NCBI RefSeq assembly: GCF_014198245.1
Contig: NZ_JACIHE010000008.1
Coordinates: forward strand, 248,001 to 312,000
Length of the DNA: 64,000 bases
Direction of reading: 5' to 3'
From: Bradyrhizobium sp. cir1
Lineage (GTDB): Bacteria; Pseudomonadota; Alphaproteobacteria; Rhizobiales; Xanthobacteraceae
Below, in pieces: positions 27,323 to 36,169 of this stretch (position 1 is the first letter of the stretch; every line of letters begins with the position of its first letter). The notes under the pieces were generated by a model. It was not told the DNA's origin, searched no databases, and saw only the letters and a program-made list of their open reading frames with translations. A program made the translations under genes and the position numbers.

Positions 27323-28768
27323 ATGTATCTCGGCATCGATCTCGGCACCTCGGCGGTCAAGACCGTTCTTGTCGACGATGCCCAGCGGGTGATTGCAAGC
27401 GAGAGCCGGGCGCTCGCGACCGCCTCGCCGCAATCAGGCTATTACGAGCAGCATCCCGCGCAGTGGATCGATGCGACTTTTGCCACGCTGGATGCCCTCA
27501 AGGCGTCGCACGCCGGCGCGTTGGCGGCGGTCGAAGGCATCGGACTGTCCGGTCAGATGCATGGCGCCACGCTGCTCGATGCGAGCTCGAAGCCGCTGCG
27601 GCCCTGCATCCTCTGGAACGACGGCCGTTCCGCCGCCGAGTGCCGTATCCTGGAGCAGCGCTGGCCCGCTTTGCGTGCGACGACGGGCAACAAGGCGATG
27701 GCCGGATTCACCGCGCCGAAGCTGCTCTGGATCGCGACGCACGAGCCGGAGATCTTTGCGGCGACGGAACTCGTCCTGCTGCCAAAGGCCTATTTGCGCC
27801 TGGTGCTATCAGGCGAAGCCATCGAGGATGTCTCGGACGCATCGGGATCGCTGTGGCTCGACGCCGCGCGCCGGGACTGGTCGGACGCGGCATTGGCGGC
27901 GACCGGCCTCTCGCGCGAGCACATGCCGCGTCTGGTCGAGGGATGCGCGCCTGCAACGACGCTGCGCAGCGAGCTCGCGCGGCGCTGGGGCATGGCCAGG
28001 CCGCCGATCATCGCGGGCGGTGCCGGCGACAATCCGGCCGGCGCCGTCGGCATCGGCGCGATCGAGCCGGGAACTGCGTTCATATCGCTGGGAACTTCGG
28101 GGGCCTTGCTGGCGCCCTCCAACCGAATAGCCGCCAATCCCGATCGCGTCGTGCACACGTTCTGCCACGCCGTTCCCGGCATGTGGATTCAAGCCGGCGC
28201 GATCCTCTCGGCCGCGTCGTGCCTTGCCTGGGCCGCGCGCCTGTTCGGCGCCAGTGAGGCCGAGTTGCTGGCGCCGCTGGGATCGCGCCCGCAGGCGCCA
28301 TCGCCCGTGAGCTTCCTGCCTTATCTCGCGGGTGAACGGACGCCGCACGACGATCCCGCCGTGCGCGGCATGCTCGATGGTCTGAGTCATGGCACCGATC
28401 GCACGGCGATCATGCAGGCGGTGCTCGAAGGCGTTGCCTTCGCGCTGGCCGATTGCCGCGACGCGCTCGCGGATGCCGGTATTGCGATTGCGGAAGCCGA
28501 TGTCATCGGCGGCGGCTCACGCTCGGAGTTCTGGCTCGCGGTGCTGGCCAGCGTGCTGAATGTTCCAGTCCATCGCTTTGCCGGCGGCGAGACCGGCGCG
28601 GCGTTCGGTGCGGCGAGATTGGGGCGGCTTGCTGTCACGGATGAGGCAATCGGTGACGTATGCGTGCGGCCGCAGCGCATCGAAACATTCGAGCCCGACG
28701 CTGCACTGGTCGATGCCTACGCCGAACGGCTTCCCGCCTGGCGCGAACTGTATCGGCCGCGCCACTAG
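27323..28768 (+). CDS. xylB: Xylulokinase-like FGGY carbohydrate kinase
   Basis: The ATG at 27323 follows GGGAAG, giving 481 residues (XylB is about 484). The N-terminal ATPase motif MYLGIDLGTSAVKTVLVD, GLSGQMHGATLLD, the GGAGDNPAGAVG segment with the putative catalytic Asp, and the C-terminal VIGGGSRSEFWLAVLASVLNVPV match xylulokinases closely. The enzyme would phosphorylate D-xylulose or a related ketose. No xylose isomerase gene is nearby. It heads the second transport unit and may be co-transcribed with the LysR gene. Confidence 0.85.
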   Translation: MYLGIDLGTSAVKTVLVDDAQRVIASESRALATASPQSGYYEQHPAQWIDATFATLDALKASHAGALAAVEGIGLSGQMHGATLLDASSKPLRPCILWNDGRSAAECRILEQRWPALRATTGNKAMAGFTAPKLLWIATHEPEIFAATELVLLPKAYLRLVLSGEAIEDVSDASGSLWLDAARRDWSDAALAATGLSREHMPRLVEGCAPATTLRSELARRWGMARPPIIAGGAGDNPAGAVGIGAIEPGTAFISLGTSGALLAPSNRIAANPDRVVHTFCHAVPGMWIQAGAILSAASCLAWAARLFGASEAELLAPLGSRPQAPSPVSFLPYLAGERTPHDDPAVRGMLDGLSHGTDRTAIMQAVLEGVAFALADCRDALADAGIAIAEADVIGGGSRSEFWLAVLASVLNVPVHRFAGGETGAAFGAARLGRLAVTDEAIGDVCVRPQRIETFEPDAALVDAYAERLPAWRELYRPRH

Positions 28769-28787
28769 CTGGCCCAATCTGGTTTGC

Positions 28788-28799
28788 ATACTTCAGTAT
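28788..28799. promoter_or_regulatory. Short inverted repeat between xylB and the second CUT2 ATPase (candidate operator or promoter site)
   Basis: Perfect 5-bp arms (ATACT/AGTAT) with a TC centre lie in an AT-rich pocket of the 137-base gap. A second weak dyad (GTTT...AAAC, 28836-28850) follows. No regulator for it is identified. Confidence 0.3.
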
Positions 28800-28905
28800 A
28801 CTCGCCTTCGGTATTGCCCTGCGTCACCCGCTTTTGTTTAATGACCAAACCGCGTTGCCGAGAAACGAGACGCGGGTGGGAAACGCATTGTGCGCCGGGA
28901 GGCAG

Positions 28906-30429
28906 ATGAACGATCCGATCCTGGAGATGCGCGGGGTCTCGAAGTCTTTCTTCGGCATCAAGGCGCTGCGTGCCGTCGATCTCACCGTCTATGCCGGCGA
29001 AATTCACGCCCTGATGGGTGAGAACGGCGCCGGCAAATCGACGCTGATGAAGATCCTCTCCGGCGCCTACAGGCCGGATCCCGGCGGCGAGATCCGCATC
29101 GAAGGACGACCGGTGCGGATCGAAGGCCCGCTCGGTGGCCGCGCGGCGGGCATCTCCATCATCTATCAGGAGCTGTCGCTCGCTCCCAATCTCAGTGTCG
29201 CCGAGAATATCTATCTGGGACGGGAGATATCGCGTTCAGGCTTGCTGGCGCGCCGCGAGATGCGCGAGGGCGTCGGCCCCATCCTGAAACGGCTGGGCGC
29301 AGACTTCCTGCCGTCGACGCTGGTGGCGCATCTGTCCATGGGCCAGCGGCAACTGGTCGAGATCGCCCGTGCGCTGCACGCGAGATCAAAAATTCTGATC
29401 ATGGATGAGCCGACCACGTCGTTGTCGGCCGCCGAAAGCGAGCGGCTGTTCGCACTGATCCGCCAGCTTCGCTCCGAGGGGCTTGCCATCATCTACATCT
29501 CGCATCGCATGGACGAGGTCTATGCGCTAGGCGATCGCGTTACCGTGCTGCGCGACGGCCGCCTGGTCGGCTCGCTCGACAAGCCGGACATCCGCGCCGA
29601 CACTATCGTCCGCCTGATGGTCGGGCGTGACGTCTCCTCGTTCTACAAGAAGGATCACGATCCGGAGGCGGGGCGGGGACATCCCGTTCTCGCAGCGATC
29701 GACATGGCCGATGGCCAGCGCGTCAAGGGCTGCTCGCTGACCGTGCATGCGGGCGAGGTGGTCGGGCTTGCCGGCCTGATCGGCGCCGGCCGCACCGAGC
29801 TTGCGCATCTCATCATCGGCGCGGCGCCAAAAACCTCCGGCCGGCTCGAGCTGGAGGGACGCCCGGTCGAGATCCGCACGCCGGGCGAGGCGTTGGAGGC
29901 TGGAATCGCCTATCTGACCGAAGACAGGAAGGCGCTCGGCCTGTTTCTCGACATGTCGTGTCTGGACAACATCAACCTCGCAGTGCTCGGGCGCGATGCG
30001 AAGCTCGGCTGGTTCCTGGATCGCGACAAGGCGCGCGAGCGCGCCGACAGGGCCTTCGCAGGCCTCAACATCCGCGCCGCCAATGTCGGCGCTCCCGCCG
30101 GCGGTCTGTCCGGCGGCAACCAGCAGAAGCTGCTCTTGTCGCGGCTTCTCGCCATTGCGCCGAAGGTCCTGATCCTCGACGAGCCGACGCGTGGCGTCGA
30201 CGTCGGCGCCAAGTCCGAGATCTATTCGATCATCGACAACCTGGCCAAGGCTGGCACCGCGATCCTCGTCATCTCGTCCGATCTGCCCGAGATCATCGGC
30301 ATCTGCGATCGCGTCGTCGTGATGCGTGCGGGGCACATCGCCGGTGAGGTCACTCGCGGCCCGACTTCGCCGTTGAACCAGGAAGACATCATGGCGCTTG
30401 CCACGGGGATGGAGCATCTCGATGCCTGA
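28906..30429 (+). CDS. CUT2 ABC transporter ATP-binding protein (second system)
   Basis: The ATG at 28906 follows GGGAGG, and the 507-residue product has two ABC domains. First domain: Walker A GENGAGKSTLMKIL, signature LSMGQRQLVEIARAL, Walker B ILIMDEPTTSLSAAE. Second domain: LIGAGRTELAHLI, LSGGNQQKLLLSRLL, VLILDEPTRGVDVGA. It is homologous to, but clearly different from, the ATPase encoded at 18714-20237. The adjacent xylulokinase suggests a pentose or pentitol substrate. Confidence 0.93.
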   Translation: MNDPILEMRGVSKSFFGIKALRAVDLTVYAGEIHALMGENGAGKSTLMKILSGAYRPDPGGEIRIEGRPVRIEGPLGGRAAGISIIYQELSLAPNLSVAENIYLGREISRSGLLARREMREGVGPILKRLGADFLPSTLVAHLSMGQRQLVEIARALHARSKILIMDEPTTSLSAAESERLFALIRQLRSEGLAIIYISHRMDEVYALGDRVTVLRDGRLVGSLDKPDIRADTIVRLMVGRDVSSFYKKDHDPEAGRGHPVLAAIDMADGQRVKGCSLTVHAGEVVGLAGLIGAGRTELAHLIIGAAPKTSGRLELEGRPVEIRTPGEALEAGIAYLTEDRKALGLFLDMSCLDNINLAVLGRDAKLGWFLDRDKARERADRAFAGLNIRAANVGAPAGGLSGGNQQKLLLSRLLAIAPKVLILDEPTRGVDVGAKSEIYSIIDNLAKAGTAILVISSDLPEIIGICDRVVVMRAGHIAGEVTRGPTSPLNQEDIMALATGMEHLDA

Positions 30430-31462
30430 CAATGCTGCTTCGGAGGCCCAGCCCGCCCCGACGACGACCAACGGGGCGGCCGCAGAGACAAGGCGCCAGC
30501 GGATGAGGATGCTGATCAGCGCACTCGGCATGCTGCCGGTGCTGCTGATCCTCTGCATCGGCTTCCACGTGTTGTCCGAGGGCCGCTTCTTCACCGGCCA
30601 AAATCTCGGCATCGTGCTGCAGCAGGCCGCGGTGAACACCGTGCTCGCCGCCGGCATGACCTTCGTCATCCTCACCGGCGGCATCGACCTCTCGGTCGGC
30701 TCGATCCTGGCGGCCTCCGCGATGGCCGGGCTGACGCTGTCCAAGCTGCCGGAACTCGGGATGCTGTGGCTGCCGGCCGCGCTGCTCACGGGCCTCGGAT
30801 TCGGAATCGTCAACGGGGCGCTGATTGCGCTGCTTCGTCTGCCGCCCTTCATCGTCACGCTCGGCTCGCTCACCGCGGTGCGCGGCCTGGCGCGGCTGCT
30901 CGGGGCCGACACCACAGTGTTCAATCCGTCGATTCCCTATGCCTTCATCGGCAACGGCTCGCTGACGCTCCTTCCCGGCGTCGCGTCGATCCCGTGGCTC
31001 TCGGTGATCGCCTTGCTCGTCATCCTCGTCTCGTGGCTGGTATTGCGCCGGACCGTGCTCGGCGTGCACATCTATGCGGTGGGCGGCAACGAGAGCGCGG
31101 CGCGGCTTGCCGGCATCAAGGTCTGGGCCGTGCTGATCTTCGTCTACGGCGTCTCCGGACTGTTCGCCGGGCTCGGCGGCGCCATGCAGGCGGCGCGGCT
31201 CTATGCGGCCAACGGCCTGCAGCTCGGTCAGTCCTACGAGCTCGATGCGATCACGGCGGTGATCCTCGGCGGCACCTCCTTCGTCGGCGGCATCGGCTCG
31301 ATCTGGGGCACGCTGGTCGGCGCGCTGATCATCGCCGTCCTGTCGAACGGCCTCATCCTCACCGGTGTCTCCGACATCTGGCAATATGTGATCAAGGGCC
31401 TGGTGATCATCGGCGCCGTGGCACTGGATCGCTACCGGCTGCAGGGCTCTGCCAGGACTTGA
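30422..31462 (+). CDS. CUT2 ABC transporter permease (second system)
   Basis: The ATG at 30422 lies inside the end of the ATPase gene (8-base overlap). The 346-residue protein has a polar N-terminal tail of ~30 residues and then the RbsC fold: LTGGIDLSVGSILAASAMAG, LPPFIVTLGSLTAVRGLARLL, VGGNESAARLAGIKVW (the ATPase-contact loop) and LGGTSFVGGIGSIWGTLVGAL. Only one permease is present in this system, so it probably works as a homodimer, unlike the first system. Confidence 0.92.
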   Translation: MPDNAASEAQPAPTTTNGAAAETRRQRMRMLISALGMLPVLLILCIGFHVLSEGRFFTGQNLGIVLQQAAVNTVLAAGMTFVILTGGIDLSVGSILAASAMAGLTLSKLPELGMLWLPAALLTGLGFGIVNGALIALLRLPPFIVTLGSLTAVRGLARLLGADTTVFNPSIPYAFIGNGSLTLLPGVASIPWLSVIALLVILVSWLVLRRTVLGVHIYAVGGNESAARLAGIKVWAVLIFVYGVSGLFAGLGGAMQAARLYAANGLQLGQSYELDAITAVILGGTSFVGGIGSIWGTLVGALIIAVLSNGLILTGVSDIWQYVIKGLVIIGAVALDRYRLQGSART

Positions 31463-31515
31463 AAAGCTCGCGCACCCGAGCGCGCATGGCTTGATGCGAA
31501 GTTCCGTTGCGGCAA

Positions 31516-31549
31516 CTGGTCTGCCGTGCCGGGGATGAAGACAGACCAG
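31516..31549 (+). promoter_or_regulatory. Hairpin just upstream of the solute-binding protein start
   Basis: An 8-bp perfect stem (CTGGTCTG/CAGACCAG) with an 18-base loop ends directly at the GGGAGGAAG ribosome binding site. Stem-loops at this place often raise the stability and abundance of the binding-protein message relative to the membrane genes. That role is inferred. Confidence 0.4.
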
Positions 31550-31560
31550 GGAGGAAGTCC

Positions 31561-32508
31561 ATGTTGAAGACGATCATGCTTGCCGGCGCCGCCATGGCGC
31601 TTGCCCTGAGCACCGCGCCATCCTTCGCCAAGGAGCTCAAGTCGATCGGCGTCTCGCTGGGATCGATGGGCAACCCGTTCTTCGTCGCCTTGTCGAAGGG
31701 CGCCGAGTTCGAGGCGAAGAAGACCAATCCCAATGTGAAGATCACGGCGGTCGGCTTCGAATACGACCTCGGCAAGCAGGTCACCCAGATCGACAATTTC
31801 ATCGCCGCCGGCGTCGACCTGATCCTGCTCAACCCCGGCGATCCCAAGGCGATCGGGCCGGCGATCAAGAAGGCGCAGGCCGCGGGCATCGTCGTCGTCG
31901 CGGTCGACACCGCGGCCGAAGGCGCCGACGCCACCGTGACCACGAACAACGTGCAGGCCGGCGAGATCTCCTGCCAGTACATCGTCGACAAGCTGGGCGG
32001 CAAGGGCGACGTCATCATCGAGAACGGACCGCAGGTCTCCGCCGTCATCGACCGTGTCGTCGGTTGCAAGAACGTCTTCTCGAAAAATCCCGGCATCAAG
32101 GTGTTGTCCAGCGACCAGGACGGCAAGGGCTCACGCGAGGGCGGTCTTACCGTCGCGCAGGGCTATCTGACCCGCTTCCCCAAGATCGACGCCATCTTCG
32201 CCATCAACGATCCGCAGGCGATCGGCACCGACCTTGCCGCGCGCCAGCAGAACCGCACGGGCATCGTCATCACGGCGGTCGACGGCGCGCCCGATATCGA
32301 GGCCGCGCTGAAAGATCCGCAATCGCCGCAGATCCAGGCCTCGGCTTCGCAGGACCCGTTCTTCATGGCGCGACGGGCCGTGCAGGTCGGCGTCGGCATT
32401 CTCAACGGCCAGAAGCCTGCCTCGACCGTCGAGCTCCTGCCGTCCAAGCTCGTGACCAGGGACAACGTCGCCGAGTACAAGGGCTGGACCTCGGATCGCT
32501 CCCATTAA
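31561..32508 (+). CDS. CUT2 ABC transporter solute-binding protein (second system)
   Basis: The ATG at 31561 follows GGGAGGAAG. The 315-residue protein has a signal peptide (about 1-22, LSTAPSFAK) and the RbsB-like fold: IGVSLGSMGNPFFVALSKGAE, AAGVDLILLNPGDPKAIGPAI, VVVAVDTAAEGADATVTTNN, IDAIFAINDPQAIGTDLA and VITAVDGAPDIE. Gene order ATPase-permease-binding protein and the xylulokinase suggest a sugar or sugar alcohol ligand. Confidence 0.92.
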   Translation: MLKTIMLAGAAMALALSTAPSFAKELKSIGVSLGSMGNPFFVALSKGAEFEAKKTNPNVKITAVGFEYDLGKQVTQIDNFIAAGVDLILLNPGDPKAIGPAIKKAQAAGIVVVAVDTAAEGADATVTTNNVQAGEISCQYIVDKLGGKGDVIIENGPQVSAVIDRVVGCKNVFSKNPGIKVLSSDQDGKGSREGGLTVAQGYLTRFPKIDAIFAINDPQAIGTDLAARQQNRTGIVITAVDGAPDIEAALKDPQSPQIQASASQDPFFMARRAVQVGVGILNGQKPASTVELLPSKLVTRDNVAEYKGWTSDRSH

Positions 32509-32550
32509 GTCGCGGTCCGCTACCGGGCACGCTCGAAACACGAGATGACT

Positions 32551-32574
32551 GGCGGCGTTTTGCTCGACGCCGCC
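32551..32574 (+). terminator. Hairpin between convergent genes
   Basis: An 8-bp GC-rich stem with an 8-base loop lies 42 bases after the second solute-binding gene and before the convergent family-5 binding protein gene. There is no clear U-run, so termination is plausible but not certain. Confidence 0.45.
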
Positions 32575-32619
32575 CGCCGGGCTTACTGTTGTGTTAGCAC
32601 GCATCCCACATCTTGCGAG

Positions 32620-34410
32620 CTACGAGCTTCGATACCAGCTCGCCAGATTCCACGTCGTGACGTCCCAGCCCGAGATGTCGACCATCAGGTTGTTGACGCC
32701 GGCGCCGACGATGTTGCGCGAGAGCAGGGGCAGGAGCACGTTGGCCTCGCAGAAGATCTCGTCGACCTTGATCAGCAGTGCGGCGCGCTTGACGGGATCA
32801 AGCTCGTTCTGCGCGGCCTTGTAGGCCTTGTCGGCCTCGGGATCGGAATAGCGCGAATTGTTGCGGCCGAGCCACTTGTTGTCCTTGCTGGCGATCTCCC
32901 AGGAGACGCACTGGTTCAGGAAGCGCTCCGGATCGGGCTGCGGCTGCGTCGTGTTGTACATCTCCATGTCGGCATAGAATTTCGAGTATGTATCGGGGTT
33001 GCCGACATCAGAGGAGAAGAACACCGATGCGGCGACCGCCTTGATCTCGATCTCGATGCCGGCCTTCTGGCAGGCTTGCTTGATGATGGCCTGGGTCTTC
33101 TGGCGCGGGGCGTTGGTCGAAGTCTGAAACACGTATTTGAGCTTCTTGGCGTTCTTCTCGCGGATGCCGTCCGCGCCCCTGGTCCAGCCGGCCTCGTCGA
33201 GGATCTTGTTGGCCTTGTCGGCGTCGAATTCGTATTTCAGCTTGGACGACTTGAACTGCTTGGGCGCGTTGACGAAACTCGCGGTTGCGACGCCGCCGCG
33301 TCCGTAGATGAACTTCTGGATCGAGTCGCGGTCAATCAGGAGATTGATCGCCCGGCGGACGGCGGGATCGGACAGCGTCGGGTGCTTGGTCTTGACGCTC
33401 GAACGCTCGCCATCGACCTCGGTCCACGGGTCCGTCGTGTTGAGGATGATGAACTCGACGTTGCCGGAGGGCGTGACGTCGAGCTTGCCTTTGCCGCCTG
33501 CTTCCATGCGCTTGAGGACCTCCTCCTCCACCTGCATGTTCCAGGCATAATCGTATTCGCCGGTCTGCAGCACGGCGCGCGCCGCAGAGACCGCATCGCC
33601 GCCACCCTTGACCTCGAGCGTGTCGAAATGCGGCTGGTTCTTGACGTGATAGTCGGGATTGCGTTCGGCGCGGATCAGGTCGCCCGGCTTGAACTCGACG
33701 AATTTGTATGGGCCGGTGCCGACCGGCTTCAGATTGCCGGGAGCCTCGCGTGACTTTGCGCCGGCATAATCGCCGAAATGATGCTTCGGCAGGATCTGGC
33801 CGACCGAGCCGACGAACGGGTCGGCCCAGAATGGCGTCGGCGCCTTGAAGATCACCTTGACGGCGTGGTCGTCGATCTTCTCGACCTTGATGTCCTTGTA
33901 GGAGCCCGTGGTGTAGGCCGCGGTTGCGAGATCCGCGGCGTACTGCCAGGTGAAGACGACGTCGTCGGCGGTGAAGGGCTTGCCGTCATGCCACCTGACG
34001 CCCTTCTTGAGCTTCCAGATCACGCTCGTGCCGTCGGCCGCAAGGCCGCCGTTCGCCTTGGTCGGGACCTCGGCGGCAAGGCAGGGGATGAGATTGCCGT
34101 CGTTGTCCCAGCCGGCGAGCGGCTCGAAGAAGACGCGCGAGGCGATCTGGTCCTTGGTGCCGTTCGCGAAATGCGGATTGAGCAAGGTGGGCGCCTGCCA
34201 GAGCAGGATCTTGAGCGGGCCGCCGCCGCCGGCCTTGGTCGGCTTGTAGGCGAGCGTCGCATCCGCCATCGCCACGTCGTTCCAGAGCAGGATCTGGCTT
34301 GCGACCGGCGCTGCGATCCCGACCGCAGCCATGGTCCGGATGAACGAGCGTCGCGACAGCGTGCCTTGCTTCACCTCCGCGATCAGACCGCGGATGTCGT
34401 TTTCGTCCAT
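32620..34410 (-). CDS. Tat-exported family-5 solute-binding protein (peptide/nickel/opine-type ABC transporter)
   Basis: This 596-residue periplasmic protein has a twin-arginine signal (LSRRSFIRTMAAVG at about residues 18-31) and the SBP_bac_5 fold: the VFFEPLAGWDNDGNLIPCLA and LKKGVRWHDGKPFTADDVVFTW motif region, GTGPYKFVEFKPGD and the DPAVRRAINLLIDRD core. DppA/OppA-type proteins bind peptides, opines or metal chelates. The matching permeases and ATPases (two dppBC-like, two dppDF-like) are absent, so the gene is orphaned here. Its start is followed by a long non-coding gap. Confidence 0.9.
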   Translation of the reverse strand: MDENDIRGLIAEVKQGTLSRRSFIRTMAAVGIAAPVASQILLWNDVAMADATLAYKPTKAGGGGPLKILLWQAPTLLNPHFANGTKDQIASRVFFEPLAGWDNDGNLIPCLAAEVPTKANGGLAADGTSVIWKLKKGVRWHDGKPFTADDVVFTWQYAADLATAAYTTGSYKDIKVEKIDDHAVKVIFKAPTPFWADPFVGSVGQILPKHHFGDYAGAKSREAPGNLKPVGTGPYKFVEFKPGDLIRAERNPDYHVKNQPHFDTLEVKGGGDAVSAARAVLQTGEYDYAWNMQVEEEVLKRMEAGGKGKLDVTPSGNVEFIILNTTDPWTEVDGERSSVKTKHPTLSDPAVRRAINLLIDRDSIQKFIYGRGGVATASFVNAPKQFKSSKLKYEFDADKANKILDEAGWTRGADGIREKNAKKLKYVFQTSTNAPRQKTQAIIKQACQKAGIEIEIKAVAASVFFSSDVGNPDTYSKFYADMEMYNTTQPQPDPERFLNQCVSWEIASKDNKWLGRNNSRYSDPEADKAYKAAQNELDPVKRAALLIKVDEIFCEANVLLPLLSRNIVGAGVNNLMVDISGWDVTTWNLASWYRSS

Positions 34411-34896
34411 CAGATGCCTCCACCTTCACAAAGAAAAAGTCGTCACCGGCATGCAAGTTACGTGCACTCTAGATTGGGACGCCTGATGTCGTGGAGTCAA
34501 AGGGATACCCTGCGGCGAAATGACGAACGCGCCTCTGTCAGATCGCGGTTCCGGCCGTCATCGCTGCCGGCGAGAGGGGGCTATCGCAGATGGCGTCTTG
34601 GTGGCGGCCTGAGCAAGCGCCTCGCCCTTCGAGACGACCGCTTCCAGCGGTCTCCTCAGGATGAGGCTAAGCAGCATTGGCCGCGTTGAAATTGCTGCCG
34701 CGCACCCCGCCCTCATCCTGAGGGCCCGCCATCGGCGGGCGTCTCGAAGGATGCGCTGTGGGCGAGCTACCCGCCACTCTTCTTCATATGCGATAGCCCT
34801 GCCGGCGAGAGGGCCGGCACCTGAAGTGTCCGCGAGATGCGCGTTCCCGGGCGGTCGGCTGCGTCGCCCGAACATGGCCAGGGCTCTTGCCGGCCA
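34411..34896. other. Intergenic gap without a gene
   Basis: This 486-base stretch between divergent genes has no credible coding frame. It must hold the promoter of the family-5 binding protein gene on its left. Its centre is occupied by the nested inverted repeat listed next, and its right end borders the nickel operator. Arg/Ala-rich frames here are shadows of GC-rich DNA. Confidence 0.55.
34626..34750. repeat. Nested palindromic intergenic repeat
   Basis: The outer arms CCTTCGAGACG (34626-34636) and CGTCTCGAAGG (34740-34750) are perfect 11-bp inverted repeats. Inside them, 13-bp arms at 34654-34666 and 34711-34723 (CCTCAGGATGAGG and its complement) pair perfectly, and each half contains a smaller dyad (ACCGCTTCCAGCGGT; CCCGCCATCGGCGGG). 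The architecture fits a mobile intergenic palindromic element of the REP or RPE kind. Similar CTCATCCTGAGG-plus-CTTCGAGACG blocks are, from memory, frequent in Bradyrhizobium and Rhodopseudomonas intergenic regions. Confidence 0.75.
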
Positions 34897-34924
34897 GTAT
34901 GATGGATATGTATAAACATCATAC
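34897..34924 (+). promoter_or_regulatory. NikR operator (GTATGA-N16-TCATAC)
   Basis: Perfect 6-bp half sites GTATGA (34897-34902) and TCATAC (34919-34924) are separated by exactly 16 bases, the published NikR consensus. The site ends 11 bases before the GTG start of the nickel/cobalt permease gene, a position that would block transcription or ribosome access when nickel is plentiful. No nikR gene is in the window. Confidence 0.92.
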
Positions 34925-34935
34925 TTGGAGGTGGC

Positions 34936-36006
34936 GTGGTTCGGTCAGGTGGTGTCGTAAGGCAGGCGTTCGAGCCTGGCGTGCTGTTCGGCGGGCTGAT
35001 CGCCGCCAACATCGCCGCATGGGCCTTCGCCTTCGCGCTGTTCGGCGACCGACCGACCGTGATGGCGACCGCGCTGCTGGCCTGGGTATTCGGCCTGCGC
35101 CATGCCGTCGATGCCGACCACATCGCCGCGATCGACAACGTCGTGCGCAAGCTGATGCAGGCGGGCGATACACCGCGCAGCGCCGGTCTCTATTTTGCGC
35201 TCGGCCATTCCACCGTCGTCTTGGTCGCGACCATGCTGCTCGCGCTCGGCGCCGTGAGCGGCGGCGGCGAGAGCCTGCTCAAGGAGATCGGCGGCCTGAT
35301 CGGCACCTCGGTATCGGCGCTGTTCCTGCTGGCGATCGCGGCGATCAATCTCGCCATCTTCGCTGGCCTGTGGCGGATCCTGCGCGAGGTGCGCGAGCAG
35401 GGCATCCATGACGCCGCGCAGCTCGAGGCGCTGCTCGCCGCCCGCGGATTCATGGCGCGATGTCTCGCTCCGATGTTCCGCCTGGTGACCAGGCCCTGGC
35501 ATATGTATCCGCTCGGGCTGCTGTTCGGGCTCGGCTTCGATACCGCGACCGAGATCGGCCTGCTCGGCATCTCCGCCACCGAAGCCGCGCGCGGCGTCTC
35601 GCTCGCGCAGGTGCTGGTCTTCCCCGCGCTGTTCGCCGCCGGCATGGCGCTGGTCGACACCGCCGATTCCGCGCTGATGGTGAGCGCCTATCGCTGGGCC
35701 TTCGTCGATCCCCAACGCAAGCTCTGGTACAACCTCACCATCACCGGCGCCTCCGTCGCGGTCGCACTGCTGATCGGCGGCATCGAGACGCTCGGCCTGA
35801 TCGCGGACCGGCTCGGCCTGTCGGGCGGGCCGTGGTCGCTGGTCGAGGCCCTCAACGATTCGCTCGCCAATGTCGGCCTCGCCGTGATCACGTTGTTCGT
35901 GATCGCATGGCTGCTCTCGGTTATGCTCTATCGCCGCATAGCTCCGTGCGACCGGCGGCGCATGGTCGATCCTGACGAGCCGAGCAGGGACGCCGCGCCG
36001 GGGTGA
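34936..36006 (+). CDS. NiCoT family nickel/cobalt permease (HoxN/HupN/NixA type)
   Basis: The GTG at 34936 lies behind GGAGG and gives 356 residues with about eight membrane helices. The family signature RHAVDADHIAAIDN in helix II and the LGHSTVV and GFDTATEIGLL motifs are all present, with conserved His and Asp for metal selection. The protein imports Ni2+ (or Co2+) with high affinity, likely for hydrogenase or urease. The NikR site upstream points to nickel as the physiological substrate. HupN-like names are possible, but linkage to hydrogenase genes is not seen here. Confidence 0.95.
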   Translation: MVRSGGVVRQAFEPGVLFGGLIAANIAAWAFAFALFGDRPTVMATALLAWVFGLRHAVDADHIAAIDNVVRKLMQAGDTPRSAGLYFALGHSTVVLVATMLLALGAVSGGGESLLKEIGGLIGTSVSALFLLAIAAINLAIFAGLWRILREVREQGIHDAAQLEALLAARGFMARCLAPMFRLVTRPWHMYPLGLLFGLGFDTATEIGLLGISATEAARGVSLAQVLVFPALFAAGMALVDTADSALMVSAYRWAFVDPQRKLWYNLTITGASVAVALLIGGIETLGLIADRLGLSGGPWSLVEALNDSLANVGLAVITLFVIAWLLSVMLYRRIAPCDRRRMVDPDEPSRDAAPG

Positions 36007-36169
36007 TCGCACCTCAGTGTGTCGCAACGGCAACAATCGGCGACTTTCCGCGACCCGCGATCAGATCCGAATTCCCCGCGCCCTTGCGAACGACCAACTC
36101 GCGCCAACATAGCGTCCGGTAAAGATCACGCGCCAGGGGGCGGGTGAAACAGACGGCTGTCGACAGCGA

